Positions 56,665 through 64,000 of a stretch of 64,000 bases of DNA are shown here, piece after piece (position 1 is the first letter of the stretch; the number at the start of each line of letters is the position of its first letter). This DNA comes from CAYFFO01 sp964342485 (GTDB lineage Bacteria > Chloroflexota > Dehalococcoidia > Lucifugimonadales > CAJWER01). Where the stretch lies: the NCBI GenBank assembly GCA_964342485.1, contig CAYFFO010000003.1, positions 1-64,000 on the forward strand. The letters run 5' to 3'. A model generated the notes under the pieces. The model saw only the letters and a list, made by a program, of their open reading frames with translations. It did not search any database and was not told the origin of the DNA. A program made the position numbers and the translations under genes.

Positions 56665-56838
56665 CCTAGCATTCAAGGTAAGCATATTAATAGATCATAC
56701 TTCATATATATAGGATTTTTCCTAACCGCAATAATATTTTTTGTAATTTCAGTATTCTCGGGCAATATACTGTTCTTGAGTTTCGCTTTTGTTATATCCA
56801 TTGCTCTGTACTTAACTCGTAGCCGCATTAAGACGTAA
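56665..56838 (+). CDS. possible small two-helix membrane protein without a standard start
   Basis: An open frame of 58 codons between TAA at 56662 and TAA at 56838. It encodes a hydrophobic two-helix hairpin (IGFFLTAIIFFVISVFSG, then ILFLSFAFVISIALYL) with a basic tail (TRSRIKT). It has no ATG, GTG or TTG; an ATT at 56686 sits six bases after AAGGT. It lies alone on the plus strand in a 427-nt minus-strand intergenic region. The rest of that region (56545-56971) holds only a weak AGCCA/TGGCT hairpin at 56864-56877. It may be a real gene with a start lost to a sequencing error, or chance. Confidence 0.25.
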   Translation, partial: PSIQGKHINRSYFIYIGFFLTAIIFFVISVFSGNILFLSFAFVISIALYLTRSRIKT

Positions 56839-56971
56839 CGGCTAGACTATCCCCACTTGCTTAAGCCAATCCTGGCTAATAATTAAATTGGTATGATTTC
56901 TCAATAAATCAATCTGGAATATGCGCCTAGCTCTAACAAAACCCTTATCTACTCAAGTTTTCTAGTAATAG

Positions 56972-57922
56972 TTACTGCTGGCTATTGGGAGGTCTGATTA
57001 GACTCTTCCGATCTATATCCAAAAGACTTTCAACCTCAAAACCTTCGACCCTAATATAATGATCAGACTGACTACCCTTAAAGTAGAATGCATCTTCGTA
57101 TTGTGCACCAATTAGCATATTGTATTTTTTCACGTTCCCATCACTATCCTGAGTTTGTAAAAAATATGTGGCCAAAGGATTCTCAAAGCCGTAATCTTTC
57201 AATGGAATTTTGCCAAGAGGATCACGAATAGAAATTGACGCAGCCCTGGTAAGTAAACTTTCGAATATACTCATATCTAGTTTCTCTTTATCTTGTAATC
57301 CTTGCAAATACCATTCTTCATCACGTTTTTCAAAAATTAAAGATCCTTTTGAATTTTCGATACTGAACTTTACCACTTCAGACCGTGGGATCTCTAAATA
57401 CTCATTGTCTATCCAAAATGTGGAACTTGAGGGCACATCAGCAATTGATAATGATGAGATCATGTAGACCTCATCATCTCCTTCGATCCTAATATGCGTT
57501 GTTTGCATATTTGACGAAGTGCCCAGGTAAAATCGGTAGGATTTAGTATCATATGTGCTAAATTCTATAATCCTATCGTAATTCGTTTTGGAGACCTTTA
57601 AAAGGTTATGACTGGATGATTTTTTTGTAACCGGTTCTTTAGACTTAACATTAACTATTTTGTTAAGTAATTTGCCTAATTTGTCTTTTTCGCAAATATA
57701 ATATCCTTCGCCAGGTAGAACACAACTGCCATTTTCCAGAGCAAGTTCTACGGTACCGCCCTGCGGACCACTAATTATTACTTTGTAGATATTCGATTGC
57801 TCAACATCAGCAAAAAGTAGTTTTGCTTCAATAGAAGACTGCGGCCAAAAAATAAAGACCAGTATACCCAACTGGGTTAACACTCCTATAAAAAGCAACT
57901 TATTTATGAAATTAAAGTTCAC
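56972..57922 (-). CDS. DUF4340-family protein
   Basis: A 316-residue protein with one N-terminal membrane helix (LLFIGVLTQLGILVFIFWP) and the rest outside. The repeated beta pattern (YKVIISGPQGGTVELA, then WYLQGLQDKEKLDM and a second domain) fits DUF4340, which regularly follows GldF/GldG-type ABC genes. The GTG start overlaps the stop of the GldFG fusion by four bases (GTGA), so it is a coupled third gene of that transporter operon. Function unknown. Confidence 0.8.
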   Translation of the reverse strand: MNFNFINKLLFIGVLTQLGILVFIFWPQSSIEAKLLFADVEQSNIYKVIISGPQGGTVELALENGSCVLPGEGYYICEKDKLGKLLNKIVNVKSKEPVTKKSSSHNLLKVSKTNYDRIIEFSTYDTKSYRFYLGTSSNMQTTHIRIEGDDEVYMISSLSIADVPSSSTFWIDNEYLEIPRSEVVKFSIENSKGSLIFEKRDEEWYLQGLQDKEKLDMSIFESLLTRAASISIRDPLGKIPLKDYGFENPLATYFLQTQDSDGNVKKYNMLIGAQYEDAFYFKGSQSDHYIRVEGFEVESLLDIDRKSLIRPPNSQQ

Positions 57923-60801
57923 GTTCTGTCAATCTCCGACAGTTCAAAAGGTCGTTCACCTCGGTTCTTAGCATTCCAAAAAAGACCCACCAATAGCAAA
58001 GCTATCAAAGCAATACCGTAGTTGGCAGCTTCCCAAATGTTCTGTTCTTTATCATCTAGTGGTTTCAATAGTCGACTGTAAGTGCCTCGGCTACGTAACG
58101 CCAAAAGATCATCATCCTCTACGGCCCAGTCAACAGCATTTTCAAGAAACTGTAAATTGAATAAATATCTATCTGAAGAAATGCTTTGAGACAATCTCAG
58201 AGCTATATCATTCACAAACTCTGCACTACCGAATACTACTAGCCTACCCGACTCAGGAGACCTGTTTATTAATCCTGGAGCCCTTCTTATCAATCCTAAA
58301 GATCTGGCCTTCTCATCTTCAAAAAATGTTAACGGTTTATCTTTAAAAAAACTACCGAACTCTCCTCTAATTGAAACAGCCAATGGATAGGACTTTTGCT
58401 CTCCTTCTATAGGGAAGCCTAAATTCGGATATTTATTCGTATCTGGATCTACATCCAATGTCTGTTTTAACCAGGAATCCTTTGACGACCTAAGAAAAAT
58501 AGAAACTTCTCTTTCTTCATTCTTTTTTTCATCTACAATGAGTGGTGATGTCCATTGCAGCGTTACAGCAGGCATGCTTGCTGTTATAGGATTATCAATA
58601 TCCATTCCATTTCTACGAACATCAATAAATGGAGGATATGGCACCCGTTGGAAATCAACAATAGTCATTCCAGCAACTTTTCTAGGAACCTGTGTTGGAA
58701 AATCTTCATGCATTGGATCCAAAACAATCCCATCCTCGACCAATACTCCATAAAACTCCAGCATTTCCTTTAAGCCATTTTCTACTGGTTCCAATGAAAT
58801 ACCAGCAGTCAGTTGTAATGGAGATATAATATTGCTTCCTCCTGCTACTACGACTGCGCCTCCCAACATCAAAAATTGATCAACTGCAAATCTATCCTTA
58901 TCGGTCATGTCATTAGGAGCTACTACCACCAACACATCAGCAGCAGGGGGTTGGCCATTCGACAAATCCACGAGATTCACAGTATAGTTTTGTGATAATC
59001 GCTGTCCAAGAAAATTCCAACTAGAAATCGGCTGCACTTCACCATATGGACCAGGCACTGGATCATCTGGAGGAATCCAAAGAGCTACTGTTTTCAACAA
59101 GCCAGGGATAGCTCTTCGAATTGCTGAATCAACAGACTCCCTAAGTCCTATTTCAGTAACTTCAACTCCAGGATAAATTATAAAATCCTGATCACCTTTT
59201 CTGAAAACCAAATGGAAAAAATAGGTTTCTTTGGAAGCAATGGATACAGGATTCGGAGATATTCCAAATTTCTCTGTTACATCTTCTCTTGATAAAGGGC
59301 TGTTATCAGAGTCAATGTCTACAAGTTGTATAGCAAGTCTTCCTTCTGACTCAACCACTAATTCGTTGGCTATTTTCCAAAATATGTCTTCTGATCCGTT
59401 TAATGATTCCGGCAGAGTATTTTTGGTTAAATATAAAGTAAGTGATATCGAGTCTTGAATTGTAGAGAAAATTGCCCCTTGACGCTTAAACCCAGAAATC
59501 ATCTTTTTTATCGAACTGGTCAGATCATATTCCAAGTTACGAAGCTTGACCTTTACATCACCAGTTCCTATTTCTTCTATCTCTATCAAATCAGCAAAAT
59601 TCAGAACTGTAAATTGATCTCCATATCGCACTAAAATATCAAAATAAGAATTGATAACTGACGAGTCATGTCGCCCGGATACAGCAAATGGGATAGCTCG
59701 TATACCATAAGCTCGATTTGCTTCAGCTTCAAGTTCTTCATTTAATCTTGGGTCAAGTACCTCTGCCTTTATTTTTCCACGACCACCTATTTCATATTCA
59801 CGTAAAAAATCTCGTACAGTTGGAACTAATGGTTCGAGTAGAGGATGCGTTCTATCACTAATATATCCCCTGATTAACAACTGTTCATCGAGGCTAGATA
59901 TTACCTCTCGAGTCGGATCAGTTAGGCTATATTCGCGCTGTTGAGTTAAATCAATTCGAAGCCCAGCAAGAGGAAACAGCCAAATATTTAAAACAAGAAT
60001 GTTGATACATATTAAAAATACAGCTAAAGCATCGTTAATCCTTCCCGAACCTCCTTCACTATTCCTGCTCCATCTTTTTATTTCTAGTGAGAAAATATTG
60101 ATCGCCAAAAATATACCAGTGACTGAACAATAGTAAACAAGGTCTCTTATATCTATAACACCACGTTCTATACTCTCAAAACGACTACCTATCCCGATCC
60201 CTCTTAATATTTCTGCAGTAGTCCCGCCTCCAGTAAATACAGTGATGCTTTGTGTACCAACCAAATACAATATTCCACAAATAATAACGGTCAGTATTAA
60301 AGATACAATCTGATTATCTGTCCTTGACGAAACAAACAAACCAATCGCTACATAACTGGAAGCCATTAACAAAGAACCTAAATATCCACCTATAACAGGC
60401 CCCCAATCGAGGTCTCCCAAAATATCAACAGTTATGGGAATAAATAATGTAAGCGATAACGCCACCCCAATAAGAATCATCACAGCTACCAATTTACCAA
60501 TAGCAAGATAGGGTTTACGAACAGGCAAAGTCATCAAGACTTCCAAAGTCCCGGAACGTTGCTCGTCACTCCACTGGCGCATAGTTAAAGTAGAAACCAA
60601 AAATATCATCAAGGGGGGCATCCAGCGAAACAAAGGACGTACATCTGCAATGTTACGTGTAAAAAACGTTTCTGCCCAAAAAAATAGAAACAGTGATATA
60701 GATAAGAAAACACCGACAAAAATTAAAGCCAAAGGTGATCCAAAATAAATCCTGAGTTCTTTACGGCAAACAGCACTTATTTGAGACAAGGAGCCGTTCA
60801 T
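57919..60801 (-). CDS. GldF-GldG fusion: ABC-2 permease plus GldG domain
   Basis: A 960-residue protein. Residues 1-240 are a six-helix ABC-2 permease (KELRIYFGSPLALIFVGVFL, then MTLPVRKPYLAIGKL). After another helix near 265, residues of about 280-920 form the GldG-type extracytoplasmic domain (LTQQREYSLTDPTREVISSL, DVLVVVAPNDMTDKDRFAVD), closed by a final helix near 935. In Bacteroidetes GldF and GldG are separate gliding proteins; outside that group the fused form is an exporter of unknown cargo. Its ATG overlaps the ATPase stop (ATGA). Confidence 0.88.
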   Translation of the reverse strand: MNGSLSQISAVCRKELRIYFGSPLALIFVGVFLSISLFLFFWAETFFTRNIADVRPLFRWMPPLMIFLVSTLTMRQWSDEQRSGTLEVLMTLPVRKPYLAIGKLVAVMILIGVALSLTLFIPITVDILGDLDWGPVIGGYLGSLLMASSYVAIGLFVSSRTDNQIVSLILTVIICGILYLVGTQSITVFTGGGTTAEILRGIGIGSRFESIERGVIDIRDLVYYCSVTGIFLAINIFSLEIKRWSRNSEGGSGRINDALAVFLICINILVLNIWLFPLAGLRIDLTQQREYSLTDPTREVISSLDEQLLIRGYISDRTHPLLEPLVPTVRDFLREYEIGGRGKIKAEVLDPRLNEELEAEANRAYGIRAIPFAVSGRHDSSVINSYFDILVRYGDQFTVLNFADLIEIEEIGTGDVKVKLRNLEYDLTSSIKKMISGFKRQGAIFSTIQDSISLTLYLTKNTLPESLNGSEDIFWKIANELVVESEGRLAIQLVDIDSDNSPLSREDVTEKFGISPNPVSIASKETYFFHLVFRKGDQDFIIYPGVEVTEIGLRESVDSAIRRAIPGLLKTVALWIPPDDPVPGPYGEVQPISSWNFLGQRLSQNYTVNLVDLSNGQPPAADVLVVVAPNDMTDKDRFAVDQFLMLGGAVVVAGGSNIISPLQLTAGISLEPVENGLKEMLEFYGVLVEDGIVLDPMHEDFPTQVPRKVAGMTIVDFQRVPYPPFIDVRRNGMDIDNPITASMPAVTLQWTSPLIVDEKKNEEREVSIFLRSSKDSWLKQTLDVDPDTNKYPNLGFPIEGEQKSYPLAVSIRGEFGSFFKDKPLTFFEDEKARSLGLIRRAPGLINRSPESGRLVVFGSAEFVNDIALRLSQSISSDRYLFNLQFLENAVDWAVEDDDLLALRSRGTYSRLLKPLDDKEQNIWEAANYGIALIALLLVGLFWNAKNRGERPFELSEIDRT

Positions 60802-61589
60802 TTTTCTGACTCCTTAAATTCATCATCTTGTATAGTTACAGCAGTATTTGANNNNNNNNNNNNNNNNNNNNNNNNNNNNNNNNNNNNNNNNNNNNNNNNN
60901 NNNNNNNNNNNNNNNNNNNNNNNNNNNNNNNNNNNNNNNNNNNNNNNNNNNACATCAGATCTCACATTTCCGTTGAGTAAAACAATCGCACGATCACAAA
61001 TTGCCTCAACCTCAGATAGTATATGGGTCGAAAGAAAGACGGTACTATTTTCAGCTAAGTTTCCGATTAATTTTCTAACCTCTATAATCTGCGTTGGATC
61101 AAGCCCTACAGTTGGCTCATCTAAAATTAGTATCTTCGGCATGTGAAGAATTGATTGAGCAAGTCCCACACGCTGTCTGTAACCTTTACTGAGTTGAGAA
61201 ATTGGTTTCACCAATTGATCTTCTAATCCTGTAGCACGAACAGCCCGAGAAAAATAATCTTGCTTAAGCTCTCTGTCTACTCCTCTAAGATCGCTAATCA
61301 GCTGAAGTTGAGCTTGAACTGATAGCTCAGGATATAGAGGAGCATTCTCAGGTAAATACCCCACTCTTTGCTGAACACCGAGTGTATCGGTGATTACATT
61401 AATTCCATCTACAGTTACCTGGCCTGAATCAGCCTGTAAATAACCTGCCATAATCTTCATAAGGGTAGTTTTACCAGCACCGTTCGGACCCAAAAGTCCA
61501 ACAATCTCGCCTTCCTTGACGCTAAAAGACACTTCATTAAGTGCTTTAACAGAACCATATTTTTTACTTAAAGAAGTAACTTCTATCAT
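60798..61589 (-). CDS. ABC ATPase of the GldFG system (internal gap)
   Basis: An ATP-binding protein. Walker A is GPNGAGKTT (near 35), the Q-loop region is RVGYLPENAPLYPELSV, the signature is LSKGYRQRVGLAQ, Walker B is ILILDEPTVGLDP and the H-loop is FLSTHILSEVEA. The gap 60852-60951 follows NGNVRSD. After it only 17 residues remain, so the true C-terminal region is longer than shown. The stop overlaps the GldFG start by four bases. It energises GldFG. Confidence 0.9.
   Translation of the reverse strand: MIEVTSLSKKYGSVKALNEVSFSVKEGEIVGLLGPNGAGKTTLMKIMAGYLQADSGQVTVDGINVITDTLGVQQRVGYLPENAPLYPELSVQAQLQLISDLRGVDRELKQDYFSRAVRATGLEDQLVKPISQLSKGYRQRVGLAQSILHMPKILILDEPTVGLDPTQIIEVRKLIGNLAENSTVFLSTHILSEVEAICDRAIVLLNGNVRSDXXXXXXXXXXXXXXXXXXXXXXXXXXXXXXXXXXSNTAVTIQDDEFKESEK
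60852..60951. other. 100-N scaffold gap inside the ABC ATPase
   Basis: A run of exactly 100 N within the ATPase gene 60798-61589. GldA-type ATPases are usually near 300 residues, so more than 100 nt are probably missing. Confidence 0.95.
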
Positions 61590-61716
61590 TAATAAAGACC
61601 AAAACTTATACAGATTAAATCGATGTTAATTAACAGCATCTCTATCCATAAAATATCGAGGGCCAAACACTTCAGTCAAGTTAAAATTAGACCCGCTTTC
61701 TTAATTTACACCTGTA

Positions 61717-61747
61717 GAATAATAAAATAGTAACTCTTTTATTATTC
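61717..61747. repeat. AT-rich perfect inverted repeat
   Basis: GAATAATAAAA (61717-61727) and TTTTATTATTC (61737-61747) are perfectly complementary around a 9-nt spacer. It lies in the divergent region between the ABC operon and the cupin gene, 128 nt from each start. Operator or AU hairpin; no regulator known. Confidence 0.35.
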
Positions 61748-61875
61748 GTATTCATATATTTTAATACATGTATCCATTCTAACCTTGTTATATTTACGGA
61801 CATACACTTTAAAAAGCAATAGTAATCAATACCTATTTATGAGACATTATGTGAAACCAGCAATGAGGTCAAAAC

Positions 61876-62289
61876 ATGTCAAAATATATTTTTACTGAAG
61901 AAGAATGGATGAAATTTAATGAAGAAACCCATGGCCATACACTTCTGTCTATTGACGGCAGTACATATAAATCAATAAAGATGGGAGGCATGGATAAACG
62001 ATTACCAGGATCAGAAACTTATGACAGGTTGTTAGGAGTAAATGTTTTTAAACCTGGTGGAATCTATGAATCGCATGCTCATGAAACTCCAATGTTTTAT
62101 TACATAGTTTCGGGTGAAGGAATCATGAGAGTGGGAAGTGAGGAAAGGGTTGTAGGGAAAGGAGCCTGGATTTACACACCACCTAATTTAAAACATTATA
62201 CAGAAAACACAGGTACTGAAGACTTGGCTTATTTATATTTTGGAGGTAATCCTTTAGACGCTTCCGCCGGTTACCACGAGCCAATTTAA
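61876..62289 (+). CDS. cupin-domain protein
   Basis: A 137-residue single-domain cupin. Motif 1 is GGIYESHAHETPMFYYIVSG, with two His and a Glu ligand position, and motif 2 is LKHYTENTG with the third His. The DLAYLYFGG end is typical. It should be a small beta-barrel metal-binding enzyme or sensor. The start has GAGG upstream. It is convergent with the CNNM gene. Substrate unknown. Confidence 0.88.
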   Translation: MSKYIFTEEEWMKFNEETHGHTLLSIDGSTYKSIKMGGMDKRLPGSETYDRLLGVNVFKPGGIYESHAHETPMFYYIVSGEGIMRVGSEERVVGKGAWIYTPPNLKHYTENTGTEDLAYLYFGGNPLDASAGYHEPI

Positions 62290-62355
62290 AACAATTAAGA
62301 TCTCAACATAGATTCGAAGTTTGAAATTAAAGTGGTTCAAGAGAATCGGTACATT

Positions 62356-63630
62356 TCAATCATACCTTGTATCCGACGCCATTTTTTCAATTCGCAATTT
62401 TTTAATCCTTCTACCAAGCGTACCGATAACTTCAATTCTAATACCTTGATATTCAACAAAATCTCCAACCGTGGGTATCCTGCCAAGCTGATGATAAATC
62501 AAGCCCCCTAAAGTATCAAATCCATCACCTTCAATCTGCGTCGATACTAAATCATTTACATCGTCTAAGGAAATACTTGCATCAACCAAAAACTTTCCTT
62601 GCATGATATTTTCAACTGACGGTTCATTAGTATCAAATTCGTCAGCTATTTCTCCTACAATTTCTTCTAATAAATCTTCTACTGTAGCAAGGCCAGCAAT
62701 CCCTCCGTATTCATCTACAACTATAGCTATTTGAACCTGTCTTACTTGAAATTCATTTAATAGGCCTTCGAGTGTCTTGTATTCAGGAATAAAAACAGCG
62801 GGTCTCATAATATCCTGTATGGATGTATCTGCAGTTCCGTCAGAAGAGTTTAATAGACCTAGAATATCCCGAGAATAAGCTATCCCTTCTACTTTATCTG
62901 TATCGGTAGTAGAAATAACGGGTATTCTACTATGTCCAGAATCTAGCATAACCTTAACAACTTCTTTAACCGGTAAAGTTGTTTCTACAGAAATTATATC
63001 GACTCTTGGAACCATGATTTCACGAGCCGTAGTATTGTCCAACTGGACAACACCACGAATCATACGAGCTTCATATTCATCTAAAGAGTCATCCTCTACA
63101 TTAATGCCAATCCCAAGTTCAGAATCTGTATTAGTAATGAGATTTTCATCCTGAATTTTACGGTACCCAGAAATAAAACTAGCTAAAACTACCTCTAGCT
63201 GAAAGATGCTTGTCAAAGATCGTGCGATTATCCTAACAAATCCAGCACATTTTAATGCAAGTTTCTCTCCCGCTATATGTGATATGGCTGATGCTGCGAC
63301 ATGAGAAATTGCTATCCCAAATAAAACAGAAATTCCTACAATGAAAAAAAAGACTAGGCTTCTAATATCATAGGCTACTACTAAACAAAAGGCTGAAATT
63401 AGAATAGCTACAGTAAGTAGATAACGTAGCAAACTCAAGTATCCATTTGGCCCAACCGTGTCGGAATACAAGCCTTCTAGAACTATTGCACCCTTTATCT
63501 CCTGTGCAACAAGCCACTGCAACCGCTCTCTACGAACAGAAGAAACACTTGCCTGAACAAGTGAAACAAAGAAACTTCCTATCCCTGTAATGGCTAAAGC
63601 CACCCAGGGAAACGTACTACCAATCTCCAA
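62356..63630 (-). CDS. CNNM/CorC-HlyC family membrane protein with CBS pair
   Basis: A 424-residue protein. The N-terminal part is a CNNM transmembrane domain of about four helices (DUF21). The CBS pair follows (TAREIMVPRVDIISVETTLP, then VDEYGGIAGLATVEDLLEEI), and the C-terminal CorC_HlyC domain closes (IQMEGDGFDTLGGLIYH-like, GRIPTVGDFVEY). The N-terminal part is about 190 residues long, with weak CNNM signatures. Members export Mg2+ or Co2+ or sense them through CBS nucleotide binding. Downstream of glmU on the same strand, 58 nt away. Confidence 0.85.
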   Translation of the reverse strand: MEIGSTFPWVALAITGIGSFFVSLVQASVSSVRRERLQWLVAQEIKGAIVLEGLYSDTVGPNGYLSLLRYLLTVAILISAFCLVVAYDIRSLVFFFIVGISVLFGIAISHVAASAISHIAGEKLALKCAGFVRIIARSLTSIFQLEVVLASFISGYRKIQDENLITNTDSELGIGINVEDDSLDEYEARMIRGVVQLDNTTAREIMVPRVDIISVETTLPVKEVVKVMLDSGHSRIPVISTTDTDKVEGIAYSRDILGLLNSSDGTADTSIQDIMRPAVFIPEYKTLEGLLNEFQVRQVQIAIVVDEYGGIAGLATVEDLLEEIVGEIADEFDTNEPSVENIMQGKFLVDASISLDDVNDLVSTQIEGDGFDTLGGLIYHQLGRIPTVGDFVEYQGIRIEVIGTLGRRIKKLRIEKMASDTRYD

Positions 63631-63688
63631 TTTATATTTTTCTCACTCCAGTATAGCCCCTATCTATACCGAAACCTTATGCAGGTTA

Positions 63689-64000
63689 TCAGTTCTTTTT
63701 ACGTAACTTAGCAGGAACACCTAACACTAGTTGCCCATCATCAACATCACTGGTAACAACAGATCCTGCTCCTGTTTTGGAATCAATCCCAATGCTAACT
63801 GGTGCAACTAACATCGAACCTGATCCTATAAATGCTCTATCACCTATAATGGTACTCGATTTTTGATCTCCATCATAGTTACACGTCACACTTCCAGCTC
63901 CTATATTAACTTCCTTCCCAACAATACTGTCACCAATATAACTAAAATGATGTATTTTAGACCCTTTTCCAATTCTACTATTTTTAATTTCAGCAAAAGA
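63689..64000 (-). CDS. glmU: GlmU C-terminal end (5' part beyond window)
   Basis: 103 codons from the window edge to a TAA at 63689. The left-handed beta-helix repeats carry GlmU signatures: FAEIKNSRIGKGSKIHHFSY, then IGDSIVGKEVNIGAGSVTCN, YDG, and IGDRAFIGSGSMLVAPVSIG. This is the acetyltransferase domain of the bifunctional GlcNAc-1-phosphate uridylyltransferase, which makes UDP-GlcNAc for the envelope. It ends soon after the repeats (VPAKLRKKN), as is usual. The N-terminal domain cannot be seen. Confidence 0.85.
   Translation of the reverse strand, partial: SFAEIKNSRIGKGSKIHHFSYIGDSIVGKEVNIGAGSVTCNYDGDQKSSTIIGDRAFIGSGSMLVAPVSIGIDSKTGAGSVVTSDVDDGQLVLGVPAKLRKKN

Noticed and set aside
1..64000. 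CRISPR arrays, tRNA genes, IS elements or prophage
   Set aside because: No repeat-spacer pattern, cloverleaf signature, transposase or phage structural protein was recognised.

Overview
The window looks like a scaffold from an uncultured, AT-rich, free-living bacterium, most likely a marine Chloroflexota of the SAR202/Dehalococcoidia type. This is inferred from gene content, not from a marker tree: an LprG-like lipoprotein with its P55-type transporter, two glutaredoxin/ResA-like selenoprotein genes, many SDR, Gfo and amidohydrolase-type catabolic enzymes, and single-copy housekeeping genes of low GC. Four runs of exactly 100 N (20607-20706, 34671-34770, 54031-54130, 60852-60951) are scaffold placeholders. 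The first is flanked by the same 55 bases on both sides, so it is an overlap that was never merged. No tRNA, rRNA, CRISPR array, IS element or phage gene was seen.

Layout. 1-2520 (minus): a zinc-ribbon microprotein, an LprG-like lipoprotein and a P55-like 14-helix transporter in one tight operon. 2685-7968: alcohol dehydrogenase, AIR-synthase-like protein, HAD hydrolase, MFS exporter and RraA-like protein. 8001-14914: valS, a sarcosine/dimethylglycine-dehydrogenase-like enzyme, an EVE-domain protein and a sialidase-fold protein. 14948-23055 (minus): thrS-infC-rpmI-rplT, an Eis-like acetyltransferase, lexA, rpsT and the (p)ppGpp enzyme. 23273-27164 (plus): hisS, prfA-prmC and ybeY. 27178-32738 (minus): a GNAT, two tandem threonine-dehydratase paralogues and uvrA. 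32851-39407 (minus): CocE-like hydrolase, penicillin-acylase-like hydrolase, and a Gfo/amidohydrolase operon. 40447-43820 (minus): dnaX-ybaB-recR-recO. 44171-45162 (plus): two adjacent selenoprotein genes. 45233-49554: SDRs, RidA, MFS and galU. 49609-61589 (minus): two very large FtsX/MacB-type permeases, then a DUF4340 protein, a GldF-GldG fusion and its ABC ATPase. 61876-64000: cupin, CNNM/CorC protein and the 3' end of glmU.

The most striking locus is 44171-45162. A glutaredoxin-like gene has an in-frame TGA three codons before its TAA stop, giving a C-terminal Sec-Thr-Tyr. The next gene, a ResA/TlpA-like redoxin, has an in-frame TGA in its active site (WASW-Sec-G-C). Each TGA is followed within about 18-22 nt by a perfect stem with a C-G closing pair and a pentaloop of the form YGURU, as expected of bacterial SECIS elements. 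Ordinary annotation would truncate the first gene and break the second.

Other points of note are the LprG-P55 pair outside Actinobacteria, an infC gene that probably starts at AUC, a ThrRS without a TGS domain, a candidate LexA operator, and two FtsX giants with no ATPase beside them.
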